Shown one piece after another: positions 1-6,658 of a stretch of 18,203 nt of DNA (positions are counted from its first letter, which is position 1; each line of letters begins with the position of its first letter). The DNA is from JBBQXK01 sp038251625 (GTDB lineage Bacteria > Pseudomonadota > Alphaproteobacteria > Rhodobacterales > Rhodobacteraceae). The stretch covers positions 1-18,203 of the forward strand of contig JBBSBE010000078.1 in NCBI GenBank assembly GCA_038251625.1, written 5' to 3'. Position numbers and translations under genes: made by a program. The notes under the pieces were generated by a model. The model saw only the letters and a program-made list of their open reading frames with translations. It was not told the DNA's origin and searched no databases.

Positions 1-906
1 GAAATCAACGGCCCCGATGCCGCCCGCCTGATGGCGCTGATTTCGCCGCGCGATATCGGTGCGATGCAGATCGGCCAGTGCGCCTATCTGCCGGTGGTCG
101 ATGCCGATGGCGGGATGTTGAACGATCCCGTCACGCTGAAGCTGTCGCCGGACCGGTTCTGGATTTCCATCGCCGACAGTGACCTGCTGCTCTGGGTCAA
201 GGGCATCGCCACGGCGCTTGGCCTTAACGTCGCGGTGTTCGAGCCTGACGTCTCGCCACTGGCCATTCAGGGGCCCAAGGCCGACGATCTGGCCGCATCG
301 GTGTTTGGCGAAGGCGTGCGCAGTCTGCGCTTCTTCCGCTTCGCCCCCGTCGTGTTCGAGGGGCGCACCCACATCATCGCCCGCTCGGGCTATTCCAAAC
401 AGGGCGGGTACGAGCTTTACCTCGACGGCACAGAATACGGGATGGCGATCTGGCAGGCGCTGTTCGACGCGGGCAAGGAATTTGACGTGCGCGCCGGGTG
501 CCCCAACCTGATCGAGCGGATCGAAGGTGGATTGTTGAGCTACGGCAACGACATGACGCAAGCCAACAACCCCTACGAATGCGGGCTGGGGAAGTTCGTC
601 ACCTCCACTGCGCCCTTCATCGGAAAGCCGGCGCTGGACAGGGTGATATCCGAAGGGCATCAGCAGGAAATCCGCGCGATCTCGATCGCGGGCGATCCTG
701 TGCCGCCCTGCGACAGCCCGTGGCTTCTGGATCAGGGGGGGCTTGCGGCCGGGCAGGTCACCTCTGCCGCCTTCTCGCCCGATCACGAAACCAACGTTGC
801 CATCGGGATGGTCGCCCGCAGCCATTGGGACGCGGGCACCGAGCTGACCGTGGCCACCCCCGACGGGCCGCGCACCGCGACCGTCATGCCGCATTTCTGG
901 AAATAA
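1..906 (+). CDS. dmdA: Dimethylsulfoniopropionate demethylase DmdA (5' end outside window)
   Basis: This cytoplasmic enzyme transfers a methyl group from DMSP to tetrahydrofolate, giving 3-methylmercaptopropionate, the first step of DMSP demethylation. The frame is open from base 1 (EINGPDAARL) and ends at TAA 904-906, so 301 residues are visible and roughly 60-70 N-terminal residues lie upstream. It has the GcvT/aminomethyltransferase fold. As I recall Pelagibacter and Ruegeria DmdA, the shared landmarks are GGMLNDPV, ISIADSD, AIQGPKADD, ARSGYSKQGGYELY, CPNLIERIEGGLLSYGND and YECGLGKF, followed by a C-terminal SHW motif. These separate it from the glycine cleavage T protein, which lacks the SKQGG and CPN..ER. 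segments. The next gene, acuI, starts 11 bp downstream and is the usual partner of dmdA in roseobacters. I am confident of the family and fairly confident of the substrate. Confidence 0.92.
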   Translation, partial: EINGPDAARLMALISPRDIGAMQIGQCAYLPVVDADGGMLNDPVTLKLSPDRFWISIADSDLLLWVKGIATALGLNVAVFEPDVSPLAIQGPKADDLAASVFGEGVRSLRFFRFAPVVFEGRTHIIARSGYSKQGGYELYLDGTEYGMAIWQALFDAGKEFDVRAGCPNLIERIEGGLLSYGNDMTQANNPYECGLGKFVTSTAPFIGKPALDRVISEGHQQEIRAISIAGDPVPPCDSPWLLDQGGLAAGQVTSAAFSPDHETNVAIGMVARSHWDAGTELTVATPDGPRTATVMPHFWK

Positions 907-912
907 AGGAGG
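907..912 (+). promoter_or_regulatory. Ribosome binding site of acuI
   Basis: AGGAGG lies directly after the dmdA stop codon and 5 bases before the ATG at 918. It is a perfect Shine-Dalgarno that fixes the acuI start and supports translation from a shared dmdA-acuI transcript. Confidence 0.85.
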
Positions 913-917
913 CCCCC

Positions 918-1907
918 ATGTTCCGCGCCCTCATCGTGACCAAGGCCGAAGACGGCACTACCTCTGCCGCCGTGGAAGAGCTGGACGATACCCGCCTGCC
1001 TGCGGGCGATGTGACGGTGGCGGTGGAATATTCCACGCTGAACTACAAGGATGGCCTCTGCGTTGGCCCCGGTGGCGGGCTCGTGCGGACCTATCCGCAT
1101 GTGCCGGGCATCGATTTTGCGGGCACGGTCGAGGCCTCCGATGACGCGCGCTACAAGCCCGGCGACAAGGTGGTGCTGACCGGCTGGCGCGTGGGTGAGG
1201 CGCATTGGGGCGGCTATGCCCAGAAGGCGCGGGTCAAGGCCGATTGGCTGGTCCCGCTGCCCGAGGGATTGACCACCCGTCAGGCGATGGCGGTGGGGAC
1301 CGCAGGCTTCACCGCCATGCTGGCCGTGATGGCGCTGGAAGATCACGGGCTGACGCCTGACAAGGGGGAGGTTCTGGTCACGGGCGCGGCAGGCGGCGTG
1401 GGGTCGGTGGCCACCGCGATCCTGGCGCATCTGGGATATCAGGTGGCCGCCGTCACAGGGCGGCCCGAGACGGAAAGCTATCTCAGGGGCCTTGGCGCCG
1501 CGCGGCTGATCCCGCGTGCCGATCTGGCCGAAACCGTGAAGCGCCCGCTCGAGGCGGAAAGCTGGGCCGGGTGCGTGGATGCGGTGGGTGGCGCGATGCT
1601 GGCCCGCGTGCTGGGCCAGATGAAATACGGGGCCTCGGTGGCAGCGGTCGGTCTGGCCGGGGGTGCGGGACTGCCCGCGACGGTGATCCCGTTCCTTCTG
1701 CGCGGGGTCAACCTGCTGGGCATCGATTCGGTCATGAAGCCCACCGAAGGCCGCCTGCGCGCCTGGGCCCGGATCGCGACCGACCTGCCGATGGACAAGC
1801 TGGAGGCGATGATCCAGCCCGCGACGCTGGGCGACCTTCCGGCGCTTGGAGCGGCAATCCTGAAGGGCGGGGTTCAGGGGCGCGTGGTGGTGGATGTGAA
1901 CGCCTGA
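918..1907 (+). CDS. acuI: Acryloyl-CoA reductase (NADPH), AcuI
   Basis: AcuI reduces toxic acryloyl-CoA to propionyl-CoA with NADPH, which lets cells use DMSP carbon and survive the acrylate made from DMSP. The 329-residue protein is a zinc-free medium-chain dehydrogenase/reductase of the YhdH/YhfP group. It opens with a GroES-like domain that includes STLNYKDGL and PHVPGIDFAGTV, then carries the nucleotide-binding Rossmann segment VTGAAGGVGSVA near residues 155-166. It ends with the family-typical GRVVVDV. The length matches the family (about 325-330). The start is set by an AGGAGG five bases upstream. It sits 11 bp behind dmdA, so the two are almost certainly co-transcribed. A general quinone oxidoreductase is the fallback reading, but the context and length favour AcuI. 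Confidence 0.92.
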   Translation: MFRALIVTKAEDGTTSAAVEELDDTRLPAGDVTVAVEYSTLNYKDGLCVGPGGGLVRTYPHVPGIDFAGTVEASDDARYKPGDKVVLTGWRVGEAHWGGYAQKARVKADWLVPLPEGLTTRQAMAVGTAGFTAMLAVMALEDHGLTPDKGEVLVTGAAGGVGSVATAILAHLGYQVAAVTGRPETESYLRGLGAARLIPRADLAETVKRPLEAESWAGCVDAVGGAMLARVLGQMKYGASVAAVGLAGGAGLPATVIPFLLRGVNLLGIDSVMKPTEGRLRAWARIATDLPMDKLEAMIQPATLGDLPALGAAILKGGVQGRVVVDVNA

Positions 1908-1915
1908 CGGGGCCC

Positions 1916-1931
1916 TGTCCACGCGTGGACA
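1916..1931. repeat. 16-bp perfect palindrome after acuI
   Basis: TGTCCACGCGTGGACA reads the same on both strands and begins 8 bp after the acuI stop. Related half-sites (TGGAC/GTCCA) recur at 1978-1982 and as TGGAC-N4-GTCCA at 2080-2093. It could be a protein binding site or the stem of a transcript-end hairpin. No T-tract follows it on either strand. Confidence 0.5.
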
Positions 1932-1935
1932 AAAA

Positions 1936-1974
1936 CCGCATCCATATATATCAATGGCTTGCGGTATCGTTTTT
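1936..1974 (+). terminator. Candidate intrinsic terminator of dmdA-acuI
   Basis: An interrupted stem is formed by CCGCA (1936-1940) with TGCGG (1960-1964) and CCAT (1942-1945) with ATGG (1954-1957), closing an AT-rich loop. TATCG and then five T (1970-1974) follow. The hairpin lies about 30 bp past the acuI stop in a convergent gap. The stem is imperfect and the T-run is offset by five bases, so support is moderate. Confidence 0.45.
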
Positions 1975-2158
1975 ACGTGGACTTAACCTTTGACCGAATG
2001 GCTGACCGGACACCGAAGCGCCCCGCTGCGTGCCCGGTCGGTCCCCGCTGTCACACCATTGCCGACGGAAACAGGGCATTGGACCCGCGTCCACGATCCC
2101 CGGGCGAACGTGTCCGATGACGTTTGCGCGCCCATTTTGCGGATTGTTCCGAGTGATA

Positions 2159-2533
2159 TCAATTTACGCCGATAACGGACGGACGCGCCGGCACGTCTGT
2201 CCGGACGCGGACGATGCTGCCGTAGATGCCGGGCAGGTGAAAGCCGCAAGTTTGCGGATAAGTTGTGGCGATATAAACAAAAATGACCTGCCCGTTGGTG
2301 TTTGCAACATTGCGAAGCCTGTAATCGCTGGCCCACAAGAAGCTGTGCGTCGCCGCAAGGGATCCGTTGTTTTGCAATGCAAAATCGATGGTGGCTTGCT
2401 TGTTCAGAACGTCGGATCGCGCTTGCTCGCACGTCATTCTGATGCCGCTCGGCCGGGCTGGAAGCGCTGCGAACCAGAAAATCAGCGCGCCGTTCAACAG
2501 CAACGAAAGCGCAAGGGCACCGTTCTTGAGCAT
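2159..2533 (-). CDS. Small unrecognised membrane-anchored or secreted protein
   Basis: I do not recognise this 124-residue protein. It starts with a short positive N-terminus and a hydrophobic stretch (about residues 5-24, ending in ALPARP) that looks like a signal anchor or signal peptide. A soluble domain with two cysteines (Cys35 and Cys96) follows, which could form one disulfide. I chose the ATG at 2533 because the hydrophobic segment begins just after it; a longer frame back to 2656 would add an unlikely arginine-rich leader. A possible ribosome site, AAGGA, lies about 12 bases upstream. The gene is distinctly AT-richer than its neighbours, with many Asn, Gln, Ile and Thr codons, which suggests later acquisition. 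It lies downstream of and in the same direction as ugd, but 159 bp separate them. Confidence 0.6.
   Translation of the reverse strand: MLKNGALALSLLLNGALIFWFAALPARPSGIRMTCEQARSDVLNKQATIDFALQNNGSLAATHSFLWASDYRLRNVANTNGQVIFVYIATTYPQTCGFHLPGIYGSIVRVRTDVPARPSVIGVN
2176..2203. repeat. Inverted repeat in the 3' end of the small gene
   Basis: CGGACGGACG (2176-2185) can pair with CGTCTGTCCG (2194-2203) across an 8-base loop, a ten-pair stem with one G-U on the + strand reading. It overlaps the last codons of the gene at 2159-2533 and may help end its transcript, although no T-tract follows. Confidence 0.35.
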
Positions 2534-2692
2534 TGGAAGTCCCGATCCTTGCAGGATGTCACCGAAAGACAGGGTGGCCTCAGCCCGACTGAAAGCCAAT
2601 GCCGTTTCTAGAGCGGCCCCCCGGGACCGTGATCCGAGCGGCCAAGGGGGCACCACCGGCAGCCCCGGGCGCCTTTTGTCAGGTGACGAACA

Positions 2693-3997
2693 CTAGCGCC
2701 CGACGCCTTCGTAGATTTCGAAACCCTCTGCAGTGGCATATTCGCGGTCATAGATGTTGCGCAGGTCGATCATGCGGGGGGTGGCCATGGCGGCGGAAAG
2801 GCGCTTGAGGTCGAGCGCGCGGAACTCGTTCCACTCGGTCAGGATCACGATGGCCTCGGCGCCCGCAGCGGCGGTGTAGGCATCGGCGGCCCAGGTCACA
2901 TGGGGCAAGAGCGCCTCGCCTTCCTTGCGGCCCTGCGGATCGACCACGTGCACTTCGGCCCCCGCGCCGATGAGGGCCGGGATGATCGTCAGCGACGGCG
3001 CCTCGCGCATGTCGTCGGTGTTGGGCTTGAACGTCACACCCAGCACCGCGATCCGCTTGCCGTTGAGCCGCCCGTCCAGCGCGTCGCTGATCTTGTCGAT
3101 CATCCGCCGCTTGATGCCGTCGTTCACGCGGATCACGGCTTCGGTGATCTGCATGGGCAGGCCATGTTCCTGCCCGATGCGGGCCAGCGCCGAGGTATCC
3201 TTGGGAAAACAGGACCCGCCGTAGCCGGGGCCCGCATGCAGGAACTTGTTGCCGATGCGGCCATCCATGCCCATGCCGCCCGCCACGGCCTTCACATCCG
3301 CGCCCACGCGTTCGCAAAGCGCCGCGATCTCGTTGATGAAGCTGATCTTGGTCGCAAGAAACGCGTTGGCCGCATATTTGATCATCTCGGCGCTTTCCAG
3401 ATCGGTGTAGACGACCGGGAACTGGCGCAGGAAAAGCGGGCGGTAGACCGCGCCCATCACGGCTTGTGCCCGCTCGCTTTCCACGCCGACGACCACGCGG
3501 TCGGGGCGCATGAAATCGTCGATGGCCGCACCTTCGCGCAGAAACTCGGGGTTCGAGGCGACGTCGAAATCGGCATCGGGGCGGGTGGTGCGGATGGTTT
3601 CGGCGACGCGGCGGTTGGTGCCGACGGGGACGGTGGATTTGGTGACGATGACGGCGTATCCGGTCAGCGCGCCCGCAATCTCGGCCGCGGCCGCCATCAC
3701 ATAGGTGAGGTCGGCATGCCCGTCGCCGCGCCGCGTGGGGGTGCCGACGGCGATGAACACAGCCTCGGCCCCCGCGACGGCGGTGGCCAGATCGGTGGTG
3801 AAGGTGAGCCGCCCGGACGCGGCATTGCGGGCCAGAAGGACATCGAGCCCCGGCTCGTAGATCGGCACCTCGCCCGCCTTGAGGCGCGCGATCTTGCCCG
3901 GGTCCTTGTCGACGCAGACGACGTCATGCCCGAAATCCGACAGGCACACGCCCGAGACAAGGCCCACGTACCCCGTGCCGATCATTGCGATGCGCAT
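2693..3997 (-). CDS. ugd: UDP-glucose 6-dehydrogenase
   Basis: The enzyme oxidises UDP-glucose to UDP-glucuronate with two NAD+, supplying glucuronate for surface polysaccharides. The 434-residue length is typical. The N-terminal NAD site is GTGYVGLVSG (residues 7-16), followed by EVPIYEPGL (43-51), KSTVPVGT (120-127) and NPEFLREG (149-156). The catalytic cysteine is Cys263 in GYGGSCFPKD, and GMGMDGRIG (241-249) precedes it. FKPNTDDMRE lies in the C-terminal domain. I place the start at the ATG at 3997, because MRIAMIGTGYVG is the family N-terminus and a longer frame would add an arginine/tryptophan-rich leader. No glycosyltransferase neighbours are visible, so the polysaccharide it serves is unknown. 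It diverges from the hydantoinase operon. Confidence 0.95.
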   Translation of the reverse strand: MRIAMIGTGYVGLVSGVCLSDFGHDVVCVDKDPGKIARLKAGEVPIYEPGLDVLLARNAASGRLTFTTDLATAVAGAEAVFIAVGTPTRRGDGHADLTYVMAAAAEIAGALTGYAVIVTKSTVPVGTNRRVAETIRTTRPDADFDVASNPEFLREGAAIDDFMRPDRVVVGVESERAQAVMGAVYRPLFLRQFPVVYTDLESAEMIKYAANAFLATKISFINEIAALCERVGADVKAVAGGMGMDGRIGNKFLHAGPGYGGSCFPKDTSALARIGQEHGLPMQITEAVIRVNDGIKRRMIDKISDALDGRLNGKRIAVLGVTFKPNTDDMREAPSLTIIPALIGAGAEVHVVDPQGRKEGEALLPHVTWAADAYTAAAGAEAIVILTEWNEFRALDLKRLSAAMATPRMIDLRNIYDREYATAEGFEIYEGVGR

Positions 3998-4073
3998 CCT
4001 GAGCCCCCGGTTCCGTTCGGCCCCCTTCCACCGGAAAGGGCATCCCAAGTCAAGGGCGGGGGCCGAGGCCAGG

Positions 4074-4097
4074 GTAGGGTGGGTGGACCCACCCTAC
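4074..4097. repeat. Palindromic GTAGGGTGGGT element
   Basis: GTAGGGTGGGT (4074-4084) is followed after two bases by its exact reverse complement, ACCCACCCTAC (4087-4097). This 11-bp inverted repeat lies in the divergent gap between ugd and the hydantoinase operon. It resembles the GTAGGGTGGG-type intergenic palindromes I recall as dispersed repeats in many proteobacteria, including Rhodobacterales. Copy number cannot be judged from this window. Confidence 0.65.
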
Positions 4098-4162
4098 GTG
4101 GCTTGCGCCGCGCGCGGGCGCGCCGCATGATCCGTGCGCAGGGGCGATGCTGGGGCTGGGGC

Positions 4163-5590
4163 GTGCACGATCTTCTGATCAAGGGCGGGCAGGTGGTCAC
4201 GCCGCAGGGCGTGGTCGATGCCGATGTGGGGCTTGCGGGCGGCCGGATCGCGGCCATTGGCACGGGGTTCACGGGCGCCCGCGTGATCGATGCGGGCGGG
4301 CGGATGGTGATGCCCGGCGGGGTGGACCCGCATGCCCATGTCGAGCAGCGTTCCGGCATGGGCCTGATGAACGCTGACAGTTTTGCCACCGCCCACGCTG
4401 CCGCGGCCCTTGGCGGCACCACGAGCGTTGTGTCCTTCGCCGCGCAGGCGAAAGGGGAGGCGCTGGCCGATACGGTGGCCGACTATGCGGACCGGGCGGC
4501 GCGGGGGGCGCGGGTGGATCACGCCTTCCACATCACCGTTTCCGACCCCGGCGCGCCGCGCTTTGCCGCCGATTTGGGCAACCTGATCGCCGCCGGGCAT
4601 CGCAGCCTGAAGCTTTTCACCACCTATGCCATCGGCCTGTCGGACCGCGAGATCGCGGGGGTGATGGGGCTGGTGCGGGGGCAGGGCGCGCTGGTCTGCG
4701 TGCATGCCGAAAACGACGGGCTGCTGGGCTGGATGCGCGATGCGCTGGTGGCGCGCGGGCTGACGCGGCCCCTGCATCACGCGGTGTCGCACCCGCGCAT
4801 GGCCGAGTTGGAGGCGGTGGAGCGGCTGTGCCGTTTTGCCGAGTTCTTTGGCCAGCCGGTGATGATCTTTCACGTCACCACCGCCGAGGCGGCAGAGGCC
4901 GTGCGGCGCGCCAAGGCCCGTGGTGCGCCGGTGCATGCCGAGACCTGCCCGCATTACCTGTTCCAGACTGCCGAGGTGCTGGACCGCGCCGGCATGGAGG
5001 GGGCGGCCTGGATGTGTTCGCCGCCCCAGCGCCGGGCCAAGGATCAGGCGGCGCTGTGGGAGGCGCTGGCGGATGGGACGCTTGATCTGATATCCTCGGA
5101 CCATGCGCCGTACCGGATGGATGCGACGGGCAAGTTTCTGGCAGGCGTCGCGCCGCCCTTCCCCGGGATTGCCAACGGGATGCCGGGGTTGCAGCAGCGC
5201 CTGCCGCTGCTTTTCGATGCGATGGTCAGTGGCGGGCGGGGCGGGGCGGAGGCGTTTGCCCGGCTGACGGCGGAGGCGCCCGCGCGGCTGCATGCGCTGC
5301 CGGGCAAGGGGCGGATCGAGGTGGGGGCGGATGCGGACCTTGTGCTGTGGAACCCCGCGGCCGAGATGGTGTTCGGTGCCGCCGACATGGCCGATGCGAC
5401 GGGGTACAACCCCTGGGCCGGGCGCCGCGTGAAGGGGTTGCCGGAAACCGTGATCTCGCGCGGGGAGGTGATCGTGGATCGTGGCACGCTGACCGCCCCG
5501 CCCGGACGCGGGCGCTGGATCGCCCGCCCGCCCTTTGCCAGCGCCCCTTGCGCACCCGAACTCGCGTTTCTGGAAGGACCCCAGCCATGA
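4163..5590 (+). CDS. Hydantoinase / dihydropyrimidinase (cyclic amidohydrolase)
   Basis: This 475-residue amidohydrolase should open the ring of a hydantoin, dihydropyrimidine or similar cyclic ureide to a carbamoyl acid. The binuclear metal site is complete: His57 and His59 in DPHAH, a carboxylated Lys150 in SLKLFTTY, His181 in CVHAEN, His237 in IFHVTT and Asp313 in SSDHAPY. The length fits the D-hydantoinase family. I chose the GTG at 4163 because translation then begins MHDLLIKGGQVV, like the family; an in-frame ATG at 4127 would add twelve odd residues. The stop overlaps the next start as ATGA. The racemase two genes downstream supports a hydantoin-type substrate. The exact substrate is not decided by sequence; allantoin and dihydrouracil are alternatives. 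Confidence 0.88.
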   Translation: MHDLLIKGGQVVTPQGVVDADVGLAGGRIAAIGTGFTGARVIDAGGRMVMPGGVDPHAHVEQRSGMGLMNADSFATAHAAAALGGTTSVVSFAAQAKGEALADTVADYADRAARGARVDHAFHITVSDPGAPRFAADLGNLIAAGHRSLKLFTTYAIGLSDREIAGVMGLVRGQGALVCVHAENDGLLGWMRDALVARGLTRPLHHAVSHPRMAELEAVERLCRFAEFFGQPVMIFHVTTAEAAEAVRRAKARGAPVHAETCPHYLFQTAEVLDRAGMEGAAWMCSPPQRRAKDQAALWEALADGTLDLISSDHAPYRMDATGKFLAGVAPPFPGIANGMPGLQQRLPLLFDAMVSGGRGGAEAFARLTAEAPARLHALPGKGRIEVGADADLVLWNPAAEMVFGAADMADATGYNPWAGRRVKGLPETVISRGEVIVDRGTLTAPPGRGRWIARPPFASAPCAPELAFLEGPQP

Positions 5591-5973
5591 CCCGCCCCGC
5601 CGGCCCGACCCTTGCGATCACGTTCATCTACTGCCGCGATCTGCCCCGGGCGATGGCGTTTTACGAGGCTGTGCTGGGCCTGCCCTTGGCCATCGATCAG
5701 GGCTGGTGCAAGATTTACCGCATCGCGGATGGCGCGCATGTGGGGCTGGTGGATGAGGCGCGCGGGATGCACCGCTGGGCGGCGGAAAAGCCTGTGCAGA
5801 TTTGCCTGCGGGTGCCGGATGTGGATGCCTGGCGCGATTACATCGCGGGCCACGCGCCGGAGGGGCTGTCCGACATGTTCCAGAACGATGCGCTGGGTAT
5901 CCGCGCCTTCGTGTTCGACGATCCCGAGGGGTATCAGATCGAGGTTCAGTCGGCCACGCGGGACGGCGCATGA
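5587..5973 (+). CDS. VOC-superfamily (glyoxalase/bleomycin resistance fold) protein
   Basis: The 128-residue protein shows the vicinal oxygen chelate pattern. FIYCRDLPRAMAFYEAVLGLP (residues about 13-33) starts the first beta-alpha-beta-beta-beta unit, and FVFDDPEGYQIEVQ ends the second. Possible metal ligands are the His of the HVGLVDE segment and the Glu of IEVQ. Its start overlaps the hydantoinase stop by four bases, so the two are translationally coupled. Within the operon it may act on a ring-opened or oxidised intermediate, but nothing in the sequence names the reaction. The fold is clear and the function is open. Confidence 0.82.
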   Translation: MTRPAGPTLAITFIYCRDLPRAMAFYEAVLGLPLAIDQGWCKIYRIADGAHVGLVDEARGMHRWAAEKPVQICLRVPDVDAWRDYIAGHAPEGLSDMFQNDALGIRAFVFDDPEGYQIEVQSATRDGA

Positions 5974-5983
5974 GGGGATGGGC

Positions 5984-6658
5984 ATGAGCCGGGCACTGAT
6001 CGTCATCAACCCCAATTCATCGGAACGGGTGACGGCGGGGATCGACACCGCCATGGCGCCGTTGCGCGGGATGGGTGCCATCCGCTGCGTGACCCTTGCC
6101 GAAGGGCCGCCGGGGATCGAGAGCCAGGCGCAGGCCGACCTGACCATTGCGCCGATGCTGGCGCTGGCCGCGCGGCTGGAGCCAGAGGCCAGCGGCTATG
6201 TGATCGCCTGCTTCGGCGATCCGGGCCTTCATGCGCTGCGCGACCGTACCACGCTGCCGGTTCTTGGCATACAGGAGGCGGCGGTGGCGACGGCGCTGAC
6301 GCTGGGGCAGCGTTTCGGCGTGATCGCGATCTTGCCGGGGTCTGTCCCCCGGCATCTGCGGGCGTTCGGCGCGATGGGGGTGCTGGCGCGGCTTGCGGGG
6401 GACCGGGCGCTGGGGTTGAGCGTGGCGGAACTTGCCGAGCAGGGCCGCACGCTGCCCGCCATGATCGCCACGGGGCGGCGGCTGAGGGATGAGGACGGGG
6501 CGGACGTGCTGATCATGGGGTGCGCCGGGATGGCCGCCTACCGCGACGCGCTGGAGGCCGAGACGGGCCTGCCGGTGGTGGAGCCGTGTCAGGCCGCCGC
6601 CGCGATGGCGCTGGGCCGCATTGCACTTGGCTGGACCCATGGGAGGGCATCATGCTGA
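5984..6658 (+). CDS. Hydantoin/allantoin-type racemase (Asp/Glu racemase superfamily)
   Basis: The 224-residue enzyme is a cofactor-independent racemase that should invert the C5 centre of a 5-substituted hydantoin or of allantoin. The N-terminal INPNSS and the two catalytic cysteines are present: Cys76 in ACFGDPG and Cys180 in GCAGM. These positions and motifs match hydantoin racemases almost exactly. I prefer the ATG at 5984, which has GGGG about six bases upstream; the ATG at 5978 is an alternative that adds MG. It follows the VOC gene by 10 bp, and its stop overlaps the next start by seven bases. Together with the hydantoinase it points to use of both enantiomers of one cyclic ureide. Confidence 0.87.
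   Translation: MSRALIVINPNSSERVTAGIDTAMAPLRGMGAIRCVTLAEGPPGIESQAQADLTIAPMLALAARLEPEASGYVIACFGDPGLHALRDRTTLPVLGIQEAAVATALTLGQRFGVIAILPGSVPRHLRAFGAMGVLARLAGDRALGLSVAELAEQGRTLPAMIATGRRLRDEDGADVLIMGCAGMAAYRDALEAETGLPVVEPCQAAAAMALGRIALGWTHGRASC

Noticed and set aside
1990..2175. 61-codon + strand frame after acuI
   Set aside because: No Shine-Dalgarno, Arg/Pro-rich composition, and it overlaps palindromes and the 3' end of the - strand gene.
2030..2611. 193-codon + strand frame across the small gene region
   Set aside because: The opposite strand encodes a protein with a clear signal segment; this frame gives basic low-complexity sequence without a ribosome site.
2900..4162. Long + strand open frame running in front of the hydantoinase
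   Set aside because: It is the antisense shadow of the ugd gene; its translation is His/Arg/Asp-rich with no domain, while the - strand frame carries all UDP-glucose dehydrogenase motifs.
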